Of a stretch of DNA of 11,553 bases, positions 5,425 through 11,553 are shown one piece after another. Positions within the stretch are counted from its first letter, which is position 1; every line of letters begins with the position of its first letter. The translations under genes were made by a program, and so were the position numbers. The DNA lies in contig URIN01000018.1 in assembly GCA_900547915.1 (NCBI GenBank), positions 1 through 11,553 of the forward strand, in the 5' to 3' direction. A model generated the notes under the pieces. It did no database searches. It saw only the letters and a program-made list of their open reading frames with translations, and was not told where the DNA came from. The DNA is from an uncultured Clostridium sp. Its GTDB lineage: Bacteria; Bacillota; Clostridia; Oscillospirales; Acutalibacteraceae.

Positions 5425-7362
5425 TTATGAATTTCTGCCGTCAGCATCTCCTGCTGTTGGGTCTTCAGATGAACTGCGCGGGTCAACAAGTATGTTGTCA
5501 TTCATAAACTCGCTTTTCTTTTCAAGCTCATTATTTACATATTCAAATCCGTATTCCTCAAAAACGGTGGGTGTGTCGGAAAACAGATTTGTGCCTATGC
5601 CAAGTCTGTTGCCCTGTATCTCAACTCCGATGCTTGCAAGAATAGTGGGAAACATATCAAAATTGCAGTACTGCCTGTTGATAAATCTCTCCGCAGGTGT
5701 GTTTGAAACATTCGGTGAAGGATTTATGATGAGGTTGAACTGCGTGCGCAGATAATCTTTGTCGAAGTCCTCAAAAAAGTCGGTATCCATACTTAGGTGG
5801 TCACCTATAAGCACAATGGTGGTGTTGTCATAATATGGCTGCTGTTGTATCCAGCGCACAAAATCAACAACCTGAGAACTGCTGTACGCAATTACGTTTG
5901 AATATTGGTCTTCATACGGAGTGGGAGCGTTTTTGCTCAGGTAGCCGTGTGGGCGGTGAGTGTCAGCTGTTTCCATCATAAAGTTGAACGGCTTTCCTGT
6001 TTCGTAAAGCCTTGTCAGCTCCTCTTTTGCAAACTCATAAAGTTTGTCATCCTCATAGCCCCACCATTCCTTGTAATCTTTGGGGATGTAGCCGTTCCTA
6101 ACTGCATATTTGTAATCAAATATTTTTACATTGCCGTGCAGTTCATACATATATGTCAGACCGCCGAAATTTGCGTCAGCGCCGAACATTACAGTCTGCT
6201 CATATCCCTGATCTTTAAGCATATCGCACAGCGAGTACGCTCCGGGAAGGAAATTGCCTTCAGATCCATATGAATTACGCTCTGTTGGCACTTTCATAGG
6301 AAGACCTGTTGTCATGTTTACCATGGAAGCTACTGACCACTGTGTTCCCGTGCCTTGAAGAGGGCCGCCGAACTTTCTGTTTGTGTTTGAAAAAACATCG
6401 CCTTCATACGCAAGCTCAGTGAGCTCAGGCATAAGATTCTGGTCCATATATCCGCCCAGGTCTTTTGAAAGATAGCTGTTTTCCATAGATTCAAGATAAA
6501 TATGGATAAGATTTCTCTTCTTTTCGGGGAAAACAACAGTTGTTGTCCTCGGGTCTGAGTAATTGTCGCTTATAAATGTTGATTTAGCAACATACGCATT
6601 GTAAAGCTGTTTGAGTTGAAATTGCTGAGAGCCGTAAGCAAGACCGCCGGCAAACATTGCTATGCCGAGGATTATGCTTATTATTCTGTGGAACAAGTCA
6701 TTGAAAACTGTGATGTTTTTTCTGACTGTATGATAAACTACACTAAAATCGGAATACACAAAGATGCTGAAAACGGCAGTGCAGAATGCCGTCTGGAAAA
6801 CGGGCTTTTCAAAAACATCAGTATATACGCCGGTGTCAGCACCGCCAGTTGGTGAAAACAGATTGATAACAAGCTGATCTGCAGTAACATCTCCGAATGA
6901 ATCCTTGCCCCAAATAGAGCCGAAGAAAGCGGCACAGCCAAGCATAAACAGAAAGCAGGCGAGCAGCTTTACAAATCTTGTGCCGTGTGATTTCTTTCTG
7001 TTTCCTTTTTCAAATGTGAAATATCTGTTTACAAAAGCATATAAAAGCAACCATAATATGCCTACAACTATTGACAAAGCAAAAAATTTCAAATAATTTT
7101 CCGTAGAGTAATTAGTTGTGTCAAGGAAATGCTCGTACTTGAAAACATATCTAAGCAGTGCAATTGATGTTAGGTCGATAATAAAGATGTTTTTTATCGT
7201 TTCATGCAGTATTTTACCGAAACTCTTTTTTCTGCAAAACAGCAGAATCTCAATAACTGAGATAATCAGTGCACCTATTGTTCCGCTAAGGATAAACATA
7301 CTATTCCTCTTTTCATAAAGTATTGACAACTGTGTTGTGATTGTATCATAAATATACTGCAT
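5425..7362 (-). CDS. LTA synthase / OpgB-type phosphoglycerol transferase
   Basis: A 645-residue membrane enzyme of the LTA synthase/MdoB superfamily (COG1368). These enzymes move glycerol-phosphate from phosphatidylglycerol to a growing teichoic polymer or to a glycan on the outer membrane face. The N-terminus has about five to six membrane segments (near 23-43, 55-74, 92-111, 131-150, 188-205, 225-244). An extracellular sulfatase-fold domain follows: LESMENSY with metal ligand Glu291, LQGTGTQWSVASMV with the likely nucleophile Thr340, ADTHRPHGYL (His469), and LIGDHLSM with metal ligands Asp521/His522. The GTxW(S/T)xAxMV form is closer to OpgB/MdoB-like members than to staphylococcal LtaS. 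The last 20 residues are acidic, Ser-rich and probably disordered. ATG 7362 has GAAGG upstream. A second in-frame ATG at 7299 has an equally good AGAGGA, so a product 21 residues shorter is possible. The gene stands alone between a tRNA terminator and its own terminator. Whether it makes LTA or decorates another glycan is open. Confidence 0.92.
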   Translation of the reverse strand: MQYIYDTITTQLSILYEKRNSMFILSGTIGALIISVIEILLFCRKKSFGKILHETIKNIFIIDLTSIALLRYVFKYEHFLDTTNYSTENYLKFFALSIVVGILWLLLYAFVNRYFTFEKGNRKKSHGTRFVKLLACFLFMLGCAAFFGSIWGKDSFGDVTADQLVINLFSPTGGADTGVYTDVFEKPVFQTAFCTAVFSIFVYSDFSVVYHTVRKNITVFNDLFHRIISIILGIAMFAGGLAYGSQQFQLKQLYNAYVAKSTFISDNYSDPRTTTVVFPEKKRNLIHIYLESMENSYLSKDLGGYMDQNLMPELTELAYEGDVFSNTNRKFGGPLQGTGTQWSVASMVNMTTGLPMKVPTERNSYGSEGNFLPGAYSLCDMLKDQGYEQTVMFGADANFGGLTYMYELHGNVKIFDYKYAVRNGYIPKDYKEWWGYEDDKLYEFAKEELTRLYETGKPFNFMMETADTHRPHGYLSKNAPTPYEDQYSNVIAYSSSQVVDFVRWIQQQPYYDNTTIVLIGDHLSMDTDFFEDFDKDYLRTQFNLIINPSPNVSNTPAERFINRQYCNFDMFPTILASIGVEIQGNRLGIGTNLFSDTPTVFEEYGFEYVNNELEKKSEFMNDNILVDPRSSSEDPTAGDADGRNS

Positions 7363-7555
7363 TTACAACCTTCAGATGCAGCTAGAGGCAATATTGTTAC
7401 ACATCGTGATTTTTATAAGCTTATTTGATCCCTTTTTCGATTTTATAGAGCTCGAACATAAGTCGCAGCTTGAAATTATTATAAATGATTTTCAGTCTGG
7501 TTTTTACCAATGTTTTACTTTGCTTTTTTGATCTTGATAATTAAAAATTTTGGGT
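7363..7555 (-). other. Leader/promoter region of the phosphoglycerol transferase gene
   Basis: This is an AT-rich gap of about 190 bases between the tRNA terminator and the start at 7362, and its promoter must lie here. A perfect -10 box TATAAT is at 7478-7483 (minus), but I see no good -35 at 16-18 bases. A 10-bp palindrome ATAAGCTTAT lies at 7415-7424 in what would be the 5' leader, and could be an operator or chance. No gene or RNA is recognisable. Confidence 0.35.
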
Positions 7556-7586
7556 AAAAGAAAAGGCAGGTCATAAGACCTGCCTT
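7556..7586 (-). terminator. Terminator of tRNA-fMet
   Basis: A perfect 10-bp stem (AAGGCAGGTC 7563-7572, GACCTGCCTT 7577-7586) has a 4-base loop. Read on the minus strand it continues into a TTTTCTTTT tract. It starts 2 bases after the encoded CCA of the tRNA. Confidence 0.93.
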
Positions 7587-7587
7587 G

Positions 7588-7663
7588 TGGTTGCGGGGGC
7601 AGGACTCGAACCTGCGACCTCCGGGTTATGAGCCCGACGAGCTTCCAACTGCTCTACCCCGCG
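7588..7663 (-). tRNA. Initiator tRNA-fMet (CAT)
   Basis: A 76-base cloverleaf including an encoded 3' CCA (7588-7590). The anticodon CAT lies at 7628-7630. The acceptor strand CGCGGGG faces CCCCGCA, leaving the C1:A72 mismatch that marks bacterial initiators and bars elongation factor Tu. The anticodon stem TCGGG/CCCGG contains the three consecutive G:C pairs required for P-site entry. Together these make it the formyl-methionine initiator rather than an elongator Met tRNA. It is transcribed alone from the promoter at 7689-7717 into its own terminator. Confidence 0.97.
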
Positions 7664-7688
7664 ATATTACTTTCCTTGCGGTATAAAT

Positions 7689-7717
7689 ATAATATACCAT
7701 TCGGACGAAAAAAGCAA
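7689..7717 (-). promoter_or_regulatory. Promoter of tRNA-fMet
   Basis: On the minus strand, TTGCTT (7712-7717) and TATTAT (7689-7694) are spaced by 17 bases. The predicted transcript starts near 7682, about 19 bases before the mature tRNA. The same AT-rich stretch must also serve the divergent exporter genes. A plus-strand TATAAT at 7688-7693 overlaps the tRNA -10 box, but it lacks a clear -35. Confidence 0.7.
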
Positions 7718-7763
7718 GAGTTTTTTTATATTTTTTTCAAACAATAGTATGGGCGGTGATAGT

Positions 7764-8474
7764 TTGAAAGAAATTTTTAATCGTTCTGCACAAATTGCGG
7801 CAGAAATTGTAGAAAACGGCGGAGAGATATCACGTGCGGAAGAATGTGTTATAAGAATATGCGAAAATGCCGGAGCCCAGAATATAAATGTTTTTATAAT
7901 TCCATCGCTCATATTTGCCTCTGCCGAATTCGATGGTAAAAGATATACTGCGTTTAAACGTATTTATAAGCACGAACTAAATCTCGGTGCACTGGAAGAA
8001 GCAAATTCACTGTCAAGAGCTGTATGCACTGGAGAAAAAATTCAAAGTGTAGATTACACTTATCCTGTCTTTTTGCGCCTTCTTGCAGCTGCACTGGCAA
8101 CGGGAGCTTTCTGTATATATTTCGGCGGCACAATTACTGATGCTTTTTTCTGTGCGGTCGCAGGTGCAGTAATCAGTATTTTTCCTTCTTCAAAGCTAAA
8201 GTTAAATCTCTTTTCAAAAATACTTGTGGAATCCACTGTGTGCGGATTTCTTGCGTTTATACCGCATATGTTAGGCGCTGATGTCAGCCCTGATAAAATA
8301 ATGACCGGCACGATAATGCTGCTTATCCCGGGTATGAGTATTGGTAACGCTATGAAAGATATGATGGGCGGAGATATTATTGCAGGTATACTTGAAATCA
8401 CGGAAGCTTTCGTTATAGCGTTTGCAATTGTGCTTGGCTATGCAGGCGTTCTACTGGTAATGAACAATGTTTAA
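7764..8474 (+). CDS. Threonine/serine exporter family, large subunit (ThrE N-part, YjjP-like)
   Basis: Inner membrane protein of the ThrE/DUF1212 family, about 236 residues. Here ThrE is split into two genes, as in E. coli YjjP-YjjB, so the pair probably forms one exporter of small amino acids or dicarboxylates. A soluble N-terminal part carries the family pattern GGEISRAEECVIRICENAG followed by INVFIIPSLI. Five hydrophobic segments then follow from about residue 103. The signature LLIPGMSIGNAMKDMMGGD lies before the last one. I prefer TTG at 7764: the strong site GGCGGTGA (7752-7759) lies 4 bases upstream. The ATG at 7749 has no ribosome site and would translate that site (MGGDS). The gene overlaps the next by 8 bases. 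Substrate cannot be read from sequence. Confidence 0.88.
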   Translation: MKEIFNRSAQIAAEIVENGGEISRAEECVIRICENAGAQNINVFIIPSLIFASAEFDGKRYTAFKRIYKHELNLGALEEANSLSRAVCTGEKIQSVDYTYPVFLRLLAAALATGAFCIYFGGTITDAFFCAVAGAVISIFPSSKLKLNLFSKILVESTVCGFLAFIPHMLGADVSPDKIMTGTIMLLIPGMSIGNAMKDMMGGDIIAGILEITEAFVIAFAIVLGYAGVLLVMNNV

Positions 8475-8892
8475 AGCGTTTCTCTGTGTACTCGGAACAG
8501 TGGGTTTTTGTGTAATCCTAAATGTTTCAAAATCTAAGTTTTTGCTCGCTGTATTCGGCGGAGTGATTTCTGCTTTTACTGCTGCCTTGCTTGAAATGAA
8601 CGGAGCAGGTTTGTTTAAAACAATTCTTGTTTCAATGATTGCCCTTTGCGCTTACAGTGAAATAGCCGCAAGGCTGTTCAAAACTCCTGCGTCTGTTATT
8701 ATGATACCCGGTTCAATACCGCTTCTGCCCGGAGGAAGTCTTTATTATATGATGAGTTATCTTGTGCATTTTAATTCCGAAATGTTTTATCACTATGCTG
8801 CCGAAACGGTGCTTACAGGTCTCGGAATAGCACTTGGAGCGGTTATTGTTTCAATTGCAGTAAAAATAGCCACTGTCATTTCAAAAAATTAA
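8467..8892 (+). CDS. Threonine/serine exporter family, small subunit (ThrE_2, YjjB-like)
   Basis: A 141-residue membrane protein that is almost entirely hydrophobic, with four to five membrane segments. It carries the ThrE_2/DUF3815 signature IMIPGSIPLLPGGSLYYMM (about residues 78-96). It corresponds to the C-terminal half of full-length ThrE and to E. coli YjjB, the partner of YjjP. The ATG lies inside the last codons of the upstream gene (ATGTTTAA, 8-base overlap), and its own ribosome site is weak. Translation is therefore probably coupled, fitting an equimolar complex. It ends at TAA 8890-8892, which interlocks with the stop of the convergent phosphatase gene with no terminator between them. 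Confidence 0.9.
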   Translation: MFKAFLCVLGTVGFCVILNVSKSKFLLAVFGGVISAFTAALLEMNGAGLFKTILVSMIALCAYSEIAARLFKTPASVIMIPGSIPLLPGGSLYYMMSYLVHFNSEMFYHYAAETVLTGLGIALGAVIVSIAVKIATVISKN

Positions 8893-9611
8893 TCGTGCCT
8901 TGTTTCATCATCAAAACATTCACAAAAGCGAGCGGCAAAAGAAGGCTCTTCATTGCCTGAATAAAGATGAGATATATCGCCAAAACCTGTGCATCTGAAC
9001 TGTGCAATTCCTTTCCGCCGTTCTTCTGTAACTATGGTGGTTACAGATGAGGGGAGGGCAACGAAATTGTGCCACAGTACCATGGGCGATATGCTGAATA
9101 TGCGGCTGAGTATAGCGCACTCGATTGCAAAATGGCAGAACAGAACTATTGTTTTCCTGTTCGGATTTTCCGCTCTGTAAAGTCTGCCGTCACGAATATA
9201 CCCGTGTTCAGCAAGAAAAGCATCTGTCATTTCACAGACATATTTGTATTCTTTTTTTACGTTCAGTGTTCGCATAAGAGGCGCTTTGTACCACTTTTCT
9301 GAATCATAGTAATCGTCCTTAGCAGTCCAGTACTCGGGCAGTCTGTCCCAGCAACTGCAAATACCTTTCGGCGTGATTACTTTTCCTTTGAATTCGTGAA
9401 GCCAGTCAAGTTCCTGCGCCTTCCTGCCGCCTAGGGCTTCAAGAGTATAAGCGGCAGTGTCTTTCGCTCTTCCTAGCGGGGATACATATATCTCATCGAT
9501 ATCCATTTTTGAAAGCCGCTGGGCAAGAAGCTGCGCTTCTCTTTTACCTTTTTCGGTTACTGTGTCGTTTTCATAATCCGGTTCTGCGTGCCGTGCAAAG
9601 ATTATTTTCAT
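8889..9611 (-). CDS. Histidine phosphatase family protein
   Basis: A 240-residue cytoplasmic protein of the histidine phosphatase (phosphoglycerate mutase-like) superfamily, expected to remove phosphate through a phospho-histidine intermediate. Arg7-His8 in FARHAEP form the catalytic motif, with Ala where most members have Gly (RHG). Arg48 in SPLGRAKDTA binds phosphate, Glu73 in DWLHEF is a plausible acid, and His160 in FCHFA is the second catalytic histidine. A large region around 85-140, rich in Trp and Tyr, separates the two halves and probably sets substrate choice, which is unknown. I chose ATG 9611 because AAAGGCGG lies 7 bases upstream and the catalytic motif then falls at the usual place. 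The frame from 9644 would add 11 residues encoded by the leader. It is divergent from the GPH symporter and convergent with the exporter pair. Confidence 0.93.
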   Translation of the reverse strand: MKIIFARHAEPDYENDTVTEKGKREAQLLAQRLSKMDIDEIYVSPLGRAKDTAAYTLEALGGRKAQELDWLHEFKGKVITPKGICSCWDRLPEYWTAKDDYYDSEKWYKAPLMRTLNVKKEYKYVCEMTDAFLAEHGYIRDGRLYRAENPNRKTIVLFCHFAIECAILSRIFSISPMVLWHNFVALPSSVTTIVTEERRKGIAQFRCTGFGDISHLYSGNEEPSFAARFCECFDDETRHD

Positions 9612-9634
9612 ATCAATTCCGCCTTTCTCTCTTA

Positions 9635-9663
9635 ATAGTAGCATAATTGAACTTCGTTTTCAA
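9635..9663 (-). promoter_or_regulatory. Promoter of the histidine phosphatase gene
   Basis: On the minus strand, TTGAAA (9658-9663) and TACTAT (9635-9640) are spaced by 17 bases. The predicted start near 9628 leaves a leader of about 17 bases with the AAAGGCGG site. A TTGACG lies a little further upstream but has no matching -10 box. Confidence 0.6.
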
Positions 9664-9710
9664 ATTGCGTCAAATTGTACAAAAAATAATGTAAAACAGA
9701 ATGAATTTTA

Positions 9711-9739
9711 TGGACTTTTCATTATTGGTGTGTTAAAAT
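9711..9739 (+). promoter_or_regulatory. Extended -10 promoter of the symporter/zinc-ribbon operon
   Basis: TAAAAT at 9734-9739 is preceded by TGT (an extended -10 TGN). TGGACT at 9711-9716 sits 17 bases upstream as a moderate -35. The leader to the GTG at 9772 would be about 26 bases and carries a GGGGGG ribosome site at 9760-9765. The divergent phosphatase promoter is about 50 bases away. Confidence 0.55.
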
Positions 9740-9771
9740 TTAAAATATAAATTGCTTGTGGGGGGTATAAT

Positions 9772-11238
9772 GTGAGCGCTGAAAACACAGTGAAAGAGAC
9801 CCGTTATGTAGGTGTAAAAGAAAATCTTGCTTACGGTTTTGCAAATGCCGGTCAGGTTTTCGGTTATAACCTTGTTGCCGGAGGGTATCTGTCATTATTC
9901 TTTACAAAGGTTTTCGGTATTCCGGAAGAAGCCGTTGCGCTTATGATACTAATTCTCGGTATTTGGGATACTGTAAATGACCCGCTTATGGGTTCGATTA
10001 TTGATAAAACGAGGACGCGTTTCGGAAAACTGAGACCTTATCTTATGATCGTGCCTATACCGCTTTCCATTGCCACAATAATGCTTTTTGCCGGGCCGGA
10101 AATTCTTGCAGACGCAAAAAGCACCACAGTTAAAATTGTTTATATGTATATCTCATATTTTATATGGGAGTTCTTCTATACTATCGGTGATGTGCCTTTC
10201 TGGGGCCTCAGCACTGCTATTTCGCCGTCTACCTCAGACCGTACACGAGCCATATCATCGGCAAGATTTATTTCAGGCATACTCGGCGGACTTTCAACAA
10301 CACTTCTGCCGGTAATGATGGATTTCACCAACAACGGCGTTTGGAAACTCACTCTTTCACACGATTTCCTTATTCTCGCTCTTATTGCGGGCACAGTGGG
10401 AATGGCGCTGTTTTCTCTGGCCGGATATAAAACTAAAGAGCGTGTCGTTCAGACAATCAAAGAGCCCTCAGTTATAGACGGCTTCAAGGTGATGTTCAAA
10501 AACAAACCCCTTATGCTAATAATTTTAGGGAACGTGCTTGGCACTCTTACGGGACTTGCAGGTGTTTTCCAAACCTATTATTATTCCGAAGTTCTCAACC
10601 TCAGTTCGGCTGTTTTGTGGATAAATCTGCCCGGCACCATTTTCGGATTTCTTACATATCTGCTTATTCCTAAACTTAAGAAAAAGTTCGATAACCGTCA
10701 GATTGTAATGCTCAACGTTATTTGCAGATTTGTTGTGGGAACCCTTGTGTTCTTTGCAGGTCTTGGCTTTTACCGCACCAATATTGTTGTTATATCAATA
10801 CTTCTTATGGTGCAGAACTTCATATTCAGCTTTTTCAATACTATAAACAGCGTTATCCCCACCGAGATGATAGGCGATACGGTTGATTATATGGAATGGA
10901 AAACAGGGGAGAGAAACGAGGGCGTCAGCTTCTCAGTCCTTACTTTTGTAGGCAAACTCACAGGTTCTGTTTCAACTTCTATCGGAACAGCGCTTCTGCC
11001 CGTTATCGGCCTTTCTTTCACAACCAATGCGCAGGGTCTTCAGGTAGCCGTTAAAGGAGATAATACAGACCTTTATATATGGGCACTCTTTACCATCGTT
11101 CCGTATGTTCTCGGCCTGCTGACTCTTATTCCTTATGCCTTTTATAATCTGACGGGCAAGCGTCTTGCCGTTATACGTGAGGAAATGGCGGAGCGCCGAA
11201 GCAAACTTGCCGAAGAAATAAGCTCTGGAGGTGTCTGA
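9772..11238 (+). CDS. GPH-family sugar:cation symporter (MelB-like MFS)
   Basis: A 488-residue membrane transporter of the glycoside-pentoside-hexuronide:cation symporter family, which uses Na+ or H+ gradients to import sugars or glycosides. The family signature lies after the second helix: IWDTVNDPLMGSIIDKTRTR followed by FGKLRPYL. It contains the conserved acidic residues expected near the cation site (Asp/Asn pair in DTVNDP) and the cytoplasmic arginine loop. About 12 hydrophobic segments follow the usual MFS plan. The central loop begins near GYKTKERVVQTIKEPS, and the late motif is IPTEMIGDTVDYMEWKTGERNEG. Translation starts at GTG: GGGGGG precedes it by 6 bases, and the ATG at 9770 is followed at once by TGA. 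The stop abuts the ATG of the zinc-ribbon gene. The substrate is not readable; oligosaccharides for the GH38 enzyme are possible but unproven. Confidence 0.95.
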   Translation: MSAENTVKETRYVGVKENLAYGFANAGQVFGYNLVAGGYLSLFFTKVFGIPEEAVALMILILGIWDTVNDPLMGSIIDKTRTRFGKLRPYLMIVPIPLSIATIMLFAGPEILADAKSTTVKIVYMYISYFIWEFFYTIGDVPFWGLSTAISPSTSDRTRAISSARFISGILGGLSTTLLPVMMDFTNNGVWKLTLSHDFLILALIAGTVGMALFSLAGYKTKERVVQTIKEPSVIDGFKVMFKNKPLMLIILGNVLGTLTGLAGVFQTYYYSEVLNLSSAVLWINLPGTIFGFLTYLLIPKLKKKFDNRQIVMLNVICRFVVGTLVFFAGLGFYRTNIVVISILLMVQNFIFSFFNTINSVIPTEMIGDTVDYMEWKTGERNEGVSFSVLTFVGKLTGSVSTSIGTALLPVIGLSFTTNAQGLQVAVKGDNTDLYIWALFTIVPYVLGLLTLIPYAFYNLTGKRLAVIREEMAERRSKLAEEISSGGV

Positions 11239-11481
11239 ATGCACGATATATGTCCAAAATGCGGAGCTAAAATAAGTAAATTCTATTTTAAACAGTACTG
11301 CCCTGAATGCGGTGTAAATCTTATGTACTATAAGCTTGACGAGCGCCTTGAGCAAGACGCCGAAAATGCCGAAAAGGAAGTGCAGGACCTGTGGCTTTTT
11401 ATAAAAAAACTTGACAGGGCAAACGTTATAGAAAAATACTGTAAAAAGCACGGAAAACCGCTTCCTTGGGAACAGCAATAA
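11239..11481 (+). CDS. Small double-CxxC zinc-ribbon protein
   Basis: An 80-residue protein with an N-terminal zinc ribbon: Cys5-x2-Cys8 (CPKC) and Cys21-x2-Cys24 (CPEC), fitted to bind one Zn2+. A charged helical stretch follows (LDERLEQDAENAEKEVQDLW), then a basic part with KKLDRANVIEKYCKKHGKP ending WEQQ. There is no membrane segment, so it is cytoplasmic. The ATG directly follows the TGA of the symporter (zero gap). A near-perfect ribosome site GGAGGTG (11227-11233) lies inside the symporter's last codons, so the two are surely one operon. The precise role is unknown; such ribbons commonly mediate protein or nucleic-acid contacts. A regulator or partner of the transporter is possible by context only. 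Confidence 0.85.
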   Translation: MHDICPKCGAKISKFYFKQYCPECGVNLMYYKLDERLEQDAENAEKEVQDLWLFIKKLDRANVIEKYCKKHGKPLPWEQQ

Positions 11482-11530
11482 TTTTTGTTGACAAATCGTT
11501 TTCACTGTGGAAATATCTATTTACTTTGTG
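11482..11530 (+). promoter_or_regulatory. Possible start of a downstream promoter, cut by the sequence end
   Basis: A consensus -35 TTGACA occurs at 11488-11493. The best AT-rich -10-like boxes (AAATAT at 17, TATCTA at 20 bases) are poor. No terminator for the symporter/zinc-ribbon operon is visible before the adapter. It may be a truncated promoter for a gene outside the window, or chance. Confidence 0.25.
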
Positions 11531-11553
11531 CTGTCTCTTATACACATCTGACG
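11531..11553 (-). other. Illumina Nextera adapter (non-genomic)
   Basis: The last 23 bases are the reverse complement of the Tn5 mosaic end plus the start of the Read 1 tag (CTGTCTCTTATACACATCT, then GACG). The Read 2 tag would continue CCGAG instead. Genomic sequence ends at 11530. Confidence 0.97.

Noticed and set aside
5285..5755. 156-residue open frame on the plus strand
   Set aside because: It is antisense to the yaiI-like gene and the phosphoglycerol transferase 3' end, and runs through the terminator hairpin.
8060..8401. 113-residue Ile/Pro-rich open frame on the minus strand
   Set aside because: It is a mirror of the hydrophobic exporter gene on the opposite strand, with no ribosome site and no known domain.
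1367..11238. A mannose-utilisation locus joining the GH38 enzyme and the GPH symporter
   Set aside because: They lie in separate operons on opposite strands, about 5 kb apart, with housekeeping genes and a tRNA between them. There is no shared regulator or operator, so only a loose functional link can be suggested.
10972..11505. 177-residue open frame on the minus strand
   Set aside because: It is antisense to the symporter and zinc-ribbon genes, both with strong family or motif support. Its low-complexity Phe/Lys-rich composition fits a shadow.

Overview
This window is an 11.5 kb piece of an ordinary-looking chromosome from a low-to-mid GC Gram-positive bacterium. It is most likely a member of class Clostridia (Ruminococcaceae/Oscillospirales-like, probably from a gut metagenome). 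This rests on inference: the Firmicutes-type FtsZ, consensus SigA-like promoters, strong Shine-Dalgarno sites with TTG and GTG starts, Rho-independent hairpin terminators, and a glycerol-phosphate-polymer synthase family protein. Bases 1-46 and 11531-11553 are not genomic. They are Illumina Nextera adapter sequence (P5 tail, an 8-base i5 index, the Read 1 tag and the 19-bp Tn5 mosaic end), so the biological sequence is 47-11530 and both outer genes or regions are cut artificially.

Layout. (1) 47-1038, plus: the 5'-truncated end of ftsZ, closed by a strong terminator. (2) 1039-1366: an AT-rich convergent intergenic region with two terminators and a cluster of TTYAACA repeats. (3) 4858-1367, minus: a two-gene operon from a near-consensus promoter at 4894-4922. 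It encodes a 72-residue acidic protein of unknown function and a 1087-residue GH38 alpha-mannosidase, and ends in a 16-bp-stem terminator. (4) 5358-4930, minus: a YaiI/YqxD-family (UPF0178) protein with a TTG start. (5) 7362-5425, minus: a membrane-anchored LTA synthase/OpgB-type phosphoglycerol transferase with its own terminator. (6) 7663-7588, minus: an initiator tRNA (fMet) with its promoter and a perfect 10-bp terminator. (7) 7764-8892, plus: a two-gene split ThrE/YjjP-YjjB-type exporter with overlapping genes. (8) 9611-8889, minus: a histidine phosphatase whose stop codon interlocks with that of the exporter. (9) 9772-11481, plus: a GPH-family sugar:cation symporter (GTG start) directly abutting a small double-CxxC zinc-ribbon protein.

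How the genes work together. No single pathway unites the window. Two themes recur: cell envelope and division (FtsZ, the phosphoglycerol transferase) and sugar use (cytoplasmic GH38 mannosidase, GPH symporter). The symporter could supply oligosaccharides to the mannosidase, but they lie in different operons 5 kb apart, so this is only a guess. I found no phage, insertion sequence, CRISPR array, toxin-antitoxin pair or clear novel system. The items most worth a second look are the uncharacterised 72-residue partner of the mannosidase, the extra C-terminal tail of the mannosidase, the TTYAACA repeat cluster behind ftsZ, the zinc-ribbon protein coupled to the symporter, and the adapter-bounded ends.
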